Shown in pieces: positions 16,477 through 24,219 of a DNA stretch of 64,000 bases. Under the pieces are notes generated by a model that was not told the DNA's origin, ran no database searches, and saw nothing but the letters and a program-made list of their open reading frames with translations. The stretch is from Streptomyces sp. Ag109_O5-1 (GTDB lineage Bacteria; Actinomycetota; Actinomycetes; Streptomycetales; Streptomycetaceae), in assembly GCF_003814875.1 (NCBI RefSeq), contig NZ_RKQF01000001.1:3038001-3102000 (forward strand), written 5' to 3'. Each line of letters begins with the position of its first letter. Positions within the stretch are counted from its first letter, which is position 1. The position numbers were made by a program, and so were the translations under genes.

Positions 16477-16736
16477 CAGTCGCTGTCTCCCTGCTGGTCG
16501 CTGCCCTGGTCCGGGTTACCGTCGAGGCTCGTCTTCGTCGTCGTCTCCTTCGACGTCTCCGACTTCTTGTGCTTGTCCATCTTCGGCGTGACCTTGCCGT
16601 CCGGGTCGACCCAGTCGGGGACTTGTGTGTCCGGGTTGAGCACGGGGTTGACCGCGGGCAAGACGGCAACTGCGGGGAAGGGCCGCATGCGGGTAACTCC
16701 CCACGGAGCCAGCCTGGTTGACGTTGTGGCCGTCAT
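16476..16736 (-). CDS. tgmA: Graspetide precursor peptide (ATP-grasp-modified RiPP)
   Basis: An 86-residue precursor. The leader has APWGVTRMRPFP at 10-21, the ligase-recognition element of this family, and NPDTQVPDWVDPDG at 34-47. The C-terminal core (about 57-86) is rich in Thr, Ser, Lys, Asp and Glu and contains a LDG step at 71-73, the kind of Asp-Gly where aspartimide forms. ATG at 16736 has GAGGAGAC upstream. First gene of a coupled precursor-ligase-methyltransferase operon. Core limits and ring pattern are inferred. Confidence 0.9.
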   Translation of the reverse strand: MTATTSTRLAPWGVTRMRPFPAVAVLPAVNPVLNPDTQVPDWVDPDGKVTPKMDKHKKSETSKETTTKTSLDGNPDQGSDQQGDSD

Positions 16737-16987
16737 GAGTCTCCTCGTCTCTCGGCGATCTAACAGTGCACTCGCCGTCTGGTCGCTGCCAGACCGCAAG
16801 AAGCCGGCCTCCGATGGCGGAGGCCCAGTGCGGGGACCCGGCGCGGGAAGGAACCTGCCGTGGGGGAACGGGAAGTCGTTTCCCACGCCGGGCGTTGAGG
16901 CCCCGGCGCGAGCAGAGTGTTCACGTCGGGGGGTAGTGCTCTGCCCGATGACCCGGGCAAGGCGGCCGGCGGGCCACCGGGCAGAAG
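16737..16987 (-). promoter_or_regulatory. Promoter region of the graspetide operon
   Basis: This gap lies between the cupin gene stop and the precursor start. Reading leftward, GAGTGCAC (16766-16773) sits just before TTAGAT, a reasonable -10, about 25 nt upstream of the start codon. The same GAGTGCAC octamer precedes the regulator-side operon (19686-19693). No confident -35 is seen. Confidence 0.4.
16806..16825 (-). terminator. Terminator of the cupin-gene operon
   Basis: Perfect 8-bp stem (GGCCTCCG / CGGAGGCC) with a 4-nt loop, followed on the minus strand by GGCTTCTTGC. It lies 160 nt after the cupin gene stop and upstream of the precursor promoter, separating the two transcripts. Confidence 0.65.
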
Positions 16988-17647
16988 CTAGGTGGACATC
17001 GCGCGCTCCCTGGACTGGGCGTCGAGCGATTCATCCATGACGGCGAAGACCAGGTGGAGCGAGTGGCCCGGGTCGGTAGGCGTGTCGACCTCGTGCTTCA
17101 TGTGCTTCGGGAGAAGCAGCACGTCGCCAGCCCGCATGACGATCTCGTCGGGCGAACTCTGCGGGGAAGGGGACTGCCAGATCCGCCACCGTTTCGTACC
17201 GCGCATCTGCACGATCACGCCAAACCAGTCGTCACGGTGCGCGCCGAGTGTCCTGTCGTTGGCGTACGACTGGTACAGCGTGCAGACCACCTCGCGCCGC
17301 AGCAGGCCGGCCAGATGAAGCGTCACCAGGCTGGGCCAGCCGCCGGACCGCACGTGGATGCTCTCGTACACCTGCGTCCTCGGCTGGTCCCGATGCTCAC
17401 GGACGCGATCGAACTCGCTGACCACGCGATCGAAGGTCGCGCCGTCGGCCAGGGCAACGCTCTGGGTCGACGGCCTCGCGTCCGCCACAGGCAGGGGCAA
17501 ACCCTCGATCCACGCGGGCTCGAACGCGCCTGGTACGGGAGACAGTTGACCGGGAGCAAGCCTGATCCCAGGCAGCGCGAACGAGGAAAGCTGCGCAAGG
17601 AACTCGGCAGCCACCAGGTGCGGCGGCTCTCCGCCAGTAGGACTCAC
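16988..17647 (-). CDS. JmjC/cupin-type Fe(II)-dependent oxygenase candidate
   Basis: A 219-residue cupin-fold protein. It has an HxD...H iron site: H137 and D139 in LGAHRDDWFGVIVQMRG and H185 in LLLPKHMKHEVDTP, with the RWRIW strand between them, as in JmjC/cupin_8 hydroxylases. Beside a graspetide operon it could hydroxylate the peptide, but no substrate evidence exists. The start is uncertain: GTG at 17647 overlaps the upstream stop by GTGA; TTG at 17686 with AGGAG touching it would add 13 residues. Confidence 0.72.
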   Translation of the reverse strand: MSPTGGEPPHLVAAEFLAQLSSFALPGIRLAPGQLSPVPGAFEPAWIEGLPLPVADARPSTQSVALADGATFDRVVSEFDRVREHRDQPRTQVYESIHVRSGGWPSLVTLHLAGLLRREVVCTLYQSYANDRTLGAHRDDWFGVIVQMRGTKRWRIWQSPSPQSSPDEIVMRAGDVLLLPKHMKHEVDTPTDPGHSLHLVFAVMDESLDAQSRERAMST

Positions 17648-17985
17648 CGGTACAAGTGCAAGTCGGGGCCGATGGTCATCAGGCAACTCCTGCCGCGCGC
17701 TTCCAGCGCGTGCGTGTGGAGAGCGGTGTCCCCGGGGTCAACGACCTGGGACTCGTGGACAACGTCCCCGCCGTCGAGCTCGGACAGGCGCTTCGGACGC
17801 AGTTCCACGATGCGACGCTCGACGTCGACGTCCTGGACGAGTACCTCGTCCGCAGCCAGGTCCAGACCCTGGGGCGCGTACACGAGCCGGAAGGCGTGCC
17901 GAAGCGGGTGCTGGTCCAACACCTGGTTGATCTGACGGACCAGGTCCGTCTGCTGCTTCACCAGCGTGGGAGTCGCAGTGGTCAA
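17644..17985 (-). CDS. Hypothetical protein coupled to the cupin gene
   Basis: A 113-residue protein of unknown function. TTG start at 17985 with GGAGAGG 7 nt upstream. The N-terminus is helical (LVKQQTDLVRQINQVLDQHP), then mixed strands rich in Asp, Glu and Val with a C-terminal HTHALEARGRSC. No membrane segment or family recognised. It overlaps the cupin gene by 4 bp, suggesting a functional pair. Confidence 0.6.
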   Translation of the reverse strand: MTTATPTLVKQQTDLVRQINQVLDQHPLRHAFRLVYAPQGLDLAADEVLVQDVDVERRIVELRPKRLSELDGGDVVHESQVVDPGDTALHTHALEARGRSCLMTIGPDLHLYR

Positions 17986-18015
17986 GGTGGTCCTCTCCTT
18001 CTCGGTGTTCGCTGG

Positions 18016-18480
18016 TCAGGGGGTGAGTACGGCTCGCACGGTCTTCCCGTCGCCGTACTCGGGGATGTGCCGGGTGACGACGGCGCCCATACGAAAGACA
18101 TGCCAGAGGCCGCGGCCTCGCTCTCCTCGTACGGCGGCGTCGAAGTCCAGGAAACTGGGGTCGAGGTCGGCGACCTCGATGACGAGGGCGCCCGTGTCCA
18201 TGAGCGCGATGGACAGCAGGAGCCGCCGCTTGTCCTGGGGGGTTCCGGGCGGCACGCCGTGGCGGTGGCCGTTGTCGACGAGGCGGCTGACGACCTCGAC
18301 CGCCCGCAGGGTGTCCCCGCCCCAGCACAGGACGGTGACAGTGGTACGGGTCCACACACGGGCACTGAGGACAGCGCTCGGACCTCCAGGAAGTTCAACA
18401 GCACGGCGGACGAGCAGCGCCCCTTCCGGGACAGGCTCTTGGGGCCGTGAGGCGGTCAGCGCCGCCGGGCGCCGGTTCAC
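18016..18480 (-). CDS. GHKL-type ATP-binding (anti-sigma-like) protein
   Basis: A 154-residue histidine-kinase-like ATPase domain without a kinase module, the kind found by the dozen in Streptomyces as anti-sigma or signalling switches. The N box is VVSRLVDNGHRHG; a D-containing G1-like turn (ADLDPSFLD) and G2-like GRGLWHV follow. GTG at 18480 is chosen: it overlaps the upstream stop by GTGA and GGGAGG lies 5 nt before it. Linked regulators suggest control of the RiPP locus. Confidence 0.7.
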   Translation of the reverse strand: MNRRPAALTASRPQEPVPEGALLVRRAVELPGGPSAVLSARVWTRTTVTVLCWGGDTLRAVEVVSRLVDNGHRHGVPPGTPQDKRRLLLSIALMDTGALVIEVADLDPSFLDFDAAVRGERGRGLWHVFRMGAVVTRHIPEYGDGKTVRAVLTP

Positions 18481-18902
18481 ACTGCCTCCCTCAGGCACTT
18501 CGTTTCGATGAGACGTTCCAGTAGCTCGTGTGTCGTCCAGCCCATCTGCCGCAGCTGGACCAGGGCCCGCGCCTGGTCGTCCGGCAGCGCCTCGGCGGCC
18601 AGCGGACGGGCGCGGCCGACGAGGCCGGCGGTGGCCTCGTCCCGTTCCTCTGCCTCGTTCGCGACGGCGATGGCCACCAGCCGCTCAAGGTGCCTTCGCA
18701 GGCGCCGAGCGAGCGCGTCCAGTGCAACCGCGTCTGGTGCAACGTCGTCGAGCGCATCGCCCACGTCGTCGAGCACGACGCCGCTATCGAACGGCTCCCA
18801 GTCGCGGAGCCTCTTCAGGAAGTCATCCAGGTCTGCCGGGCCCAGCGGTGGCGAGCACGTCTCGGCTGGGAGGTTCCACCGCGGCGGCGCTGACGTCGTC
18901 AC
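18477..18902 (-). CDS. DUF6415-like protein
   Basis: A 141-residue helical protein. FLKRLRDWEPFDSGVVLDD, DALARRLRRHLERLVAIA and DDQARALVQLRQMGWTTHEL match my memory of DUF6415, a family seen beside natural-product regulators in Streptomyces. The molecular role is unknown. GTG at 18902 with GGAGG upstream. It lies in one operon with the ATP-binding protein. Confidence 0.6.
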   Translation of the reverse strand: MTTSAPPRWNLPAETCSPPLGPADLDDFLKRLRDWEPFDSGVVLDDVGDALDDVAPDAVALDALARRLRRHLERLVAIAVANEAEERDEATAGLVGRARPLAAEALPDDQARALVQLRQMGWTTHELLERLIETKCLREAV

Positions 18903-18951
18903 CGGGGCCTCCTGGCCGTGCCGTGCATCGGCACGAGTGCAGCGGGCGCAC

Positions 18952-19521
18952 TCATGCGATCACCTGCGACGGGCCCGGCGCCTCGCCCTGCTTCGGCGGC
19001 TCGGACGAGCGCTCGTGCAGCACCCGGTACAGGTGCTTCGGGTCAGCGAGCACACGGCCGCCATAGTCGGGCGGCACCGCCCAGAAGAGCCCGGGCGGCG
19101 AGATGAGGTCCAGACGCGGTACACCGACATGGTGGACATACGGCAGGGTCCCGCCCAGGCACCCCACGCCAGCCGGGCCGACCTCCTGCGGCCAGTACCG
19201 GTCCGTTCCCGGCGGCACCAGGAAGTACAGGACGGGCCGGTATGGGTCGCAGAACACCGCCCCGACCTCCAGGGCCTTGACCTCGCGGCGCAGTTCCTCC
19301 GGGTCGGTGTCGCGGTCGAACCTGCGATCGAGGACGGTGTAGGGCGCGCGTACGACGTCCCACACCAGGCCAGCGGTCAGCACGGCCACCCCATAACTCG
19401 TCCACTCCGTACCGGCGTGGAGCTTCGACGCAGTGGCTCCAAGCATCCATTGCTCTGCCTGTGCCCGGCGAACACGGGCCTCCCCGCTGAGTGTTGGCGT
19501 TAAGGCTCTGCTCGCAGTCAC
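18952..19521 (-). CDS. Hypothetical protein at the head of the regulator-side operon
   Basis: A 189-residue protein of unknown function with a repeated beta/alpha pattern (TAGLVWDVVRAPYTVLDRRF, GAVFCDPYRPVLYFLVPPG, GVPRLDLISPPGLFWAVPP). Weakly reminiscent of a primase-polymerase N-terminal fold lacking its metal residues. GTG at 19521 with AAAGGGGG upstream. It is divergent from the TPR regulator gene. Confidence 0.55.
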   Translation of the reverse strand: MTASRALTPTLSGEARVRRAQAEQWMLGATASKLHAGTEWTSYGVAVLTAGLVWDVVRAPYTVLDRRFDRDTDPEELRREVKALEVGAVFCDPYRPVLYFLVPPGTDRYWPQEVGPAGVGCLGGTLPYVHHVGVPRLDLISPPGLFWAVPPDYGGRVLADPKHLYRVLHERSSEPPKQGEAPGPSQVIA

Positions 19522-19920
19522 CGCACGCCCCCTTTCACTGCCGATGCTTCCTCAGCCAGGGAGGCAAGTCGGCTGGTCAGCTCCTGCGGGAGCAGGAGCG
19601 CGCCGGGGCGCCGCGGCGCGGCAGAGATACGGGGGTACTGCGGGGGCGGTTTCACGGGGGACTCCCAGTCAGATTGTGCTTGAACGTGCACTCTCAGCGA
19701 GGGTGTTGATCAGCCTGAACCTGTATGGGGTGCCAGCACCATGTCGGCGGAGTGCCGACTAGGTGGCCCCTTTGAGTGACAGGGGCCATCTGAGGGCCAG
19801 CCAAGTGCCGTCTACTTCAGATGTGTTGCACTGGAGGCGAACCGCGGTATCCCCTTCGTGCGAAGGGATCGACGTGCCGCCGGTCCGGTGACTGACCGCC
19901 GCTCAACCGATGGGGGCAAC
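19522..19920. promoter_or_regulatory. Divergent promoter region of regulator and RiPP-side operon
   Basis: These 399 bases carry no convincing gene. They hold the GTGCACTC octamer at 19686-19693 (GAGTGCAC leftward, as before the precursor gene), an 8-bp stem TGGCCCCT/AGGGGCCA at 19764-19788 and an imperfect ATCCCCTTCG/CGAAGGGAT hairpin at 19850-19870 just before the regulator. The last two lie in the probable regulator leader. Confidence 0.4.
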
Positions 19921-21243
19921 GTGAGTGAAGAACCTCCGACCCTGCTGAAGCATCTGTGCAACCAGCTGGACATGGACGTTCCGCAGATGGTTGAGCAGTT
20001 CGCGAAGACGGCCGACGAGGTCATCGGTAAGGGCGGCAACAACCCGACCTGTAGCGAACGGACGGCCAAACGCTGGAGGGCCGGCGGCGTTAACCCGGCC
20101 TCGCTGTCTCCGGACACCCGTCGTGTTCTGGAGAGCATGTTCGGCCGCCGAGTTCCAGACCTGTTTGCGCCGCCAACGCAACTCGATCCCCAGGCACCCG
20201 CGTTCGACCTGGAGCACGAAATCGATATGACCGCACGCGACGCTCAAGATGATGCCAGCGCAGCCGCCGCCGCCTCCATCTCCGACACCAGCCTCGACCA
20301 ACTCGCCGACGACGTGACGACGCTCGCTCGTGAGTACGCGTCCATCGCACCGATTCAAGCCTTCCAGCGCGGCAAGACGCTCCAGCAACAGCTCCAAGAC
20401 CAGCGTGACCGTACCCAGGTACCGGCACAGCAGCAGCGTCTGTTGGAACTCCTGGGACAGGTCACCGCCCTGCTGGCCGCGAGCGCCTTCAACCTCGGGG
20501 CGTTCGACAGCGCCCGCCGCCTGGCCCGCTCCGCCGACCTCTACGGGGAAACCGCGCGCTTCGAACCCCTGCGGGCCTACTGCGACGGCATCCTCGCCTA
20601 CATCGCGTACTTCACCGGGATGCCCGCCGAGGCCGTGGCCAAGGCCCGTCGCGCCCAGGCGTACGGAGGCCTCGGCGACGTGGCGCGCCAACGTCTCCTT
20701 GCCATCGAGGCCCGCGCACACGGCTACCTCGGAGACGTCGAATCCGCCCTCCGTGCGCTGAGGCTGTCCGAGGACGTCGACAGCGACACCCGCGACAGCC
20801 TGCACGACGACATCGGCGGCGAGTTCGGCTTCAGCACGGAACGCCTCGCCATGTCCAGCAGCTCCACCGCCCTGCTGATCCACGATGCAGAGCATGCCGA
20901 GCAGGCAGCACGGAAGGCCCTCGCCCTCATCGAGCAACGGCCGGAAGAAGCGCGCTCCGCCCACGTCCTGGGCAGCGCCTCCGCCGACCTGGCCATGGCG
21001 CGGCTGCTCGATAACGACGTCGAAGCCGCCCGCGAGGCGCTGACACCTGTGTGGGCCATCCCGGCCGACCAGCGCGTTACCGGCGTACTCGTCCGTGCGG
21101 GCCAGATCCAGCACTACCTGACGCGACCGGCGTTCCGCGGCGCAATGCTCCCCCGAGAACTGCGTGATCGCGTCGAGGACTTCACCCGCACCGCGACCAC
21201 ACATCAGCTCACCGGACCCGCGCTGCTGCAGCTGGAAGCCTGA
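19921..21243 (+). CDS. NsdA-like TPR transcriptional regulator
   Basis: A 440-residue regulator with an N-terminal XRE-like DNA-binding part (about 1-80: CSERTAKRWRAGGVNPA, RRVLESMFGRRVPDLF) and a long TPR-like helical repeat (about 125-420). Streptomyces proteins of this build control secondary metabolism and development. GTG at 19921 preceded by GGGGG is chosen over upstream in-frame starts, which cross the hairpin leader. Divergent from the RiPP-side operon, so it is the likely pathway regulator. Confidence 0.78.
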   Translation: MSEEPPTLLKHLCNQLDMDVPQMVEQFAKTADEVIGKGGNNPTCSERTAKRWRAGGVNPASLSPDTRRVLESMFGRRVPDLFAPPTQLDPQAPAFDLEHEIDMTARDAQDDASAAAAASISDTSLDQLADDVTTLAREYASIAPIQAFQRGKTLQQQLQDQRDRTQVPAQQQRLLELLGQVTALLAASAFNLGAFDSARRLARSADLYGETARFEPLRAYCDGILAYIAYFTGMPAEAVAKARRAQAYGGLGDVARQRLLAIEARAHGYLGDVESALRALRLSEDVDSDTRDSLHDDIGGEFGFSTERLAMSSSSTALLIHDAEHAEQAARKALALIEQRPEEARSAHVLGSASADLAMARLLDNDVEAAREALTPVWAIPADQRVTGVLVRAGQIQHYLTRPAFRGAMLPRELRDRVEDFTRTATTHQLTGPALLQLEA

Positions 21244-21244
21244 C

Positions 21245-22261
21245 TCACCCCAGAGAAGCGAGGATCTTCTCCTCCTTCTCTGGCCCGATCCCGTGGGCTG
21301 CCCACCTCGGGTGATCCACGGGACGACCGTCGGCCGCGAGCCAGGCCCAGGTGTCCCTGATGGTCTCGGCGAGTGGCCGGCACCTCAGCCCTGCCGCCGC
21401 TGCCCGGCTGGAGTCGACAGCCCACACGCCGGCGTGTGTGCGCCACAGCGGCAGCTCAGTCCACTGTTTGACCCCGTGCTCGGTCAGGACGGCGGGTTCC
21501 ACCCACACCGGCTTCCCCGCGCCGCCCGTGACCGACAGGCACTCCCTGAGGAAGTCCGCGAAGGTCATCCCCTGCGGGTGGGTGACGTTGTACCCGCCGC
21601 TTGTCTCGCTCGCCGCCTGGTCCAGGGCGAACTCCGCGACGTCGCGGACATCCACGGGCTGGATGCGCTGTTCGGCCGGCGCCGGCGCGAGGATCCTGCC
21701 TCCGCGCTCGGCTCGACGCAACCACCAGGGAAGCCGACCGACGTACTCGCCGGGCCCCAGGATGACCCCCGGCCGCAGCAGCACGGCCGTGTCGCCGAAG
21801 ACGTCCGTCACGGCGCGCTCCCCGCCGGCCTTCTGGAAGCCGTAGTGAGTCGGGCTCCCATCGGGACCGGTGTATCCGACTGTCTCGTCCGCGTCTGCCG
21901 GGCATTCCAGCAGGGCCGACTCGTCCGTCAGCCGCTCGTGCGGCCACCCCTGATAGACGGAGACGGTCGAGATGTGGACCCACCTCCGGGCCGCTTCGCG
22001 GAGGACGGTGGTCGCCAAGAGGACGTCCCGGGGCGCGAAATCCGAACTGGACGTGTCGATCACCGCGTCCCAGGGCCCCGACCGAGCCAGGCGTTCCAGA
22101 TCCTCGGGTGCGGTGCGGTCGCCGTGGACGGGCTCGACGCCGTCGACGTCGCGGCCGGAGCGACCCCGGTTGAAGGTAGTTACGGACCAGCCCCGCGCGA
22201 GCGCTCCTTCCGCGATGCACTTCCCCAGGAACCATGTGCCGCCGATGACCAGAATTCGCAT
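21245..22261 (-). CDS. NAD(P)-dependent sugar epimerase/reductase-like SDR
   Basis: A 338-residue extended short-chain dehydrogenase. The cofactor loop is ILVIGGTWFLGKCIAEGAL at 3-21 (GGTxFLG rather than GxxGxxG, a mark of the isoflavone-reductase-like/RNA-binding epimerase subgroup). HYGFQKAGGERAV gives the YxxxK catalytic pair. ATG at 22261 is preferred to a start 11 codons earlier. It converges on the regulator with one base between stops. Its link to the RiPP is unproven. Confidence 0.78.
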   Translation of the reverse strand: MRILVIGGTWFLGKCIAEGALARGWSVTTFNRGRSGRDVDGVEPVHGDRTAPEDLERLARSGPWDAVIDTSSSDFAPRDVLLATTVLREAARRWVHISTVSVYQGWPHERLTDESALLECPADADETVGYTGPDGSPTHYGFQKAGGERAVTDVFGDTAVLLRPGVILGPGEYVGRLPWWLRRAERGGRILAPAPAEQRIQPVDVRDVAEFALDQAASETSGGYNVTHPQGMTFADFLRECLSVTGGAGKPVWVEPAVLTEHGVKQWTELPLWRTHAGVWAVDSSRAAAAGLRCRPLAETIRDTWAWLAADGRPVDHPRWAAHGIGPEKEEKILASLG

Positions 22262-22357
22262 GCCTTGATCCTGCACCAGTCGGGTCGGACACAACTACGT
22301 GCACGAGGTAGATTCCGTCTCCACTTGTGTGTGTCGTGTGGAGAAGGGATCGAGGGC

Positions 22358-22489
22358 ATGAGACTGGGCGTACGGGTGGGTCCGTTCTGGGCGAGCGGTA
22401 GCACCAGGGGGCGGCGCAAGAAGTGGGGACCGGTCTCGTGGATCGCGTTCCTGGCCCTGGTCGGCTACCTGATCGCCACGAACCACTGA
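22358..22489 (+). CDS. Small membrane protein (43 aa)
   Basis: Short basic N-terminus (MRLGVRVGPFWASG, GRRKKWG) followed by one membrane segment (VSWIAFLALVGYLIA) and NH at the end. ATG at 22358 with GAGAAGGGA upstream. It is divergent from the epimerase gene. Small proteins of this layout are common in Streptomyces accessory DNA; function unknown. Confidence 0.55.
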   Translation: MRLGVRVGPFWASGSTRGRRKKWGPVSWIAFLALVGYLIATNH

Positions 22490-22521
22490 CGGCCGAACTG
22501 GTGCGTCCAGGCGTGCAAGTA

Positions 22522-22547
22522 GCCGCGCCCCCTGTCGGAGGCGCGGC
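22522..22547. terminator. Bidirectional terminator between convergent genes
   Basis: A perfect 8-bp stem (GCCGCGCC / GGCGCGGC) with a 10-nt loop lies in the 66-nt gap between two convergent genes. Confidence 0.6.
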
Positions 22548-22555
22548 CGCCGGCA

Positions 22556-23704
22556 TCACGGCGTAGCGACCGCTGCCTTCCGGAAAAGCTCCAGCACCTC
22601 GTGAAGGATCGCGCTGAGACGGAGCGGCTGCGGGACGTCACCCATACTGATGACGGGCACGTTCGGGCCGATGGGCCGGTGCATCACGTCGTCCCCGATC
22701 GGCTTGAAGCTCGCGAGGAACTGGGCGTGCGCCTTGTCGGTCCCCTTCATGTTGGTGAACGTGTACTGGGCTGCCACATGCTTGAAGTCCGAGTACCCGA
22801 ACACCGGCGGGATGTGATCCAAGATGGCCCGGATCGCCATGTTGCAGATGTACGCGTTGCCAGTCACGTAGGCATCGTTCAGACCTTGGCACAGGGCGAT
22901 GAGCTTGTGGACCTTCCACGGGGTGTTCGCGGCTGCCGCCTCCAGGTCTGCCAGGAGGCCGGCGTCGATGTACGGGGCCCGCTCGGGCTCGGTGGTGGGC
23001 GGGGCGGGTTCGGGTTCGATCTCCTCACCGAGGAGCCCGAACTTTCCGGTGCGGATGTACCGCTGGGCGTGCTTAGTGACCTCCTCTTCCACGATCCGGT
23101 TGGTGATCTCGATGTACTCCTCGACGCTGTCGACGTCACGGAAGGCCCTGATGGTGCGCGTGATACCCAGGGACCATGTGCCGTCGGGTTCGAAGTTCCT
23201 GCCGGCGGTGGCGATGCCGGGCTCGAAGGAGAGCAGGTCGGGCAGCGCCTTGATGAACCACGGCTTCAGGTGCGGCATAGCTACAGCCAGTTCGTCGGAA
23301 CGGAGCTGGGCGTAGGTGACCTCGTTAGGGGACGGCCGCTTGCCGGCGTGCAGCTTGACCATATGGCGAACGACACGAACGAAGGGGTCGCCGACCATCA
23401 TCCGCACCTCGGGGAGGATGAGCGAGGAGGCCACGGTCAGGCGCACCTTGTCCTCCTCGCCGACGGGAAAGCGGACGCCCACGGTGTAGCCGTACCCGTG
23501 CCCGAACGGCTGCACGTTCCCGACGCGCGGCAGCGACATAAGCAGTTCGTCGGCGTCCTCGCGGTATCGGTCGAAGTAGTCCTGGACGTGGCTCCACACT
23601 GGCCACTCACCCGTCGCGAGCCACGGCCCGGCGATCACGGTGAGGAGGTTTTCGATCTGCGTGCGCCGGTCGGCAGGGAGGACAGCAGGGTCAAGGACGT
23701 TCAA
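22556..23704 (-). CDS. Hypothetical protein (382 aa), unknown function
   Basis: I do not recognise this protein. It looks cytosolic, with an N-terminal helical part (WLATGEWPVWSHVQDYFDRY), a central all-helical region with an EEEVTKHAQRYIRTG segment, an acidic Pro linker near 230-245 and a C-terminal domain containing GNAYICNMAIRAILDHIPPV, YSDFKHVAAQYTF and DDVMHRPIGPN. TTG start at 23704 with AAGAGG 7 nt upstream. Its position beside a recombinase in an accessory zone would suit a defence or stress function, but that is only context. Confidence 0.7.
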   Translation of the reverse strand: MNVLDPAVLPADRRTQIENLLTVIAGPWLATGEWPVWSHVQDYFDRYREDADELLMSLPRVGNVQPFGHGYGYTVGVRFPVGEEDKVRLTVASSLILPEVRMMVGDPFVRVVRHMVKLHAGKRPSPNEVTYAQLRSDELAVAMPHLKPWFIKALPDLLSFEPGIATAGRNFEPDGTWSLGITRTIRAFRDVDSVEEYIEITNRIVEEEVTKHAQRYIRTGKFGLLGEEIEPEPAPPTTEPERAPYIDAGLLADLEAAAANTPWKVHKLIALCQGLNDAYVTGNAYICNMAIRAILDHIPPVFGYSDFKHVAAQYTFTNMKGTDKAHAQFLASFKPIGDDVMHRPIGPNVPVISMGDVPQPLRLSAILHEVLELFRKAAVATP

Positions 23705-23870
23705 GGAAACCTCTTGCTACAGAGAGAGGGTGACGGCAGGCTCGGTCCACTGCCGACGTCCGATGGATCGTCAGGAGACTTATCGTACCGGGCCGCCGTA
23801 GGCATCACCCCCGTATAATCTCCAATATACGAGGCTGCTTCCCTCAGTGGCCCGGAGAGGAAAACACCCG

Positions 23871-24215
23871 ATGGCTCTCACCCTGCCCACCCCCGCAGAC
23901 GTCCAGGCGCTCTACGACTTCATCATCGAGCGCGTCGAGGAGGAGTGGGCGGCCATCAACGGCGACGAGCCCCTGCACGAAGACCACTTCGAGGCCGCCC
24001 AGCGCTTCTACCGCATCTCCAACTCCAACAAGCTCGCGCTCGCGGGCACCGCGGCCTACCTCCACACCCTCCTCAAGACCGGCGACACCGAACAGGCCAC
24101 CCTCGCCTGGAACTACCTGACCCAGGCCGGTGAGCAGTGGCGGGACCACCCCGACCACCTCGCCGACTGGGAGAACCCCCAGATGGCCCAGGTCCGCGCC
24201 CTGATCGGGGGCTGA
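23871..24215 (+). CDS. Hypothetical protein upstream of recombinase 2
   Basis: A 114-residue acidic helical protein (PTPADVQALYDFIIERVEEE, LALAGTAAYLHTLLKTG, QATLAWNYLTQAGEQW). ATG at 23871 with GGAGAGG about 12 nt upstream; a GTG at 23847 is the alternative. Four bases separate it from recombinase 2, so it is probably co-translated and may be its partner or directionality factor, although no HTH is visible. Confidence 0.62.
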   Translation: MALTLPTPADVQALYDFIIERVEEEWAAINGDEPLHEDHFEAAQRFYRISNSNKLALAGTAAYLHTLLKTGDTEQATLAWNYLTQAGEQWRDHPDHLADWENPQMAQVRALIGG

Positions 24216-24219
24216 CGCC

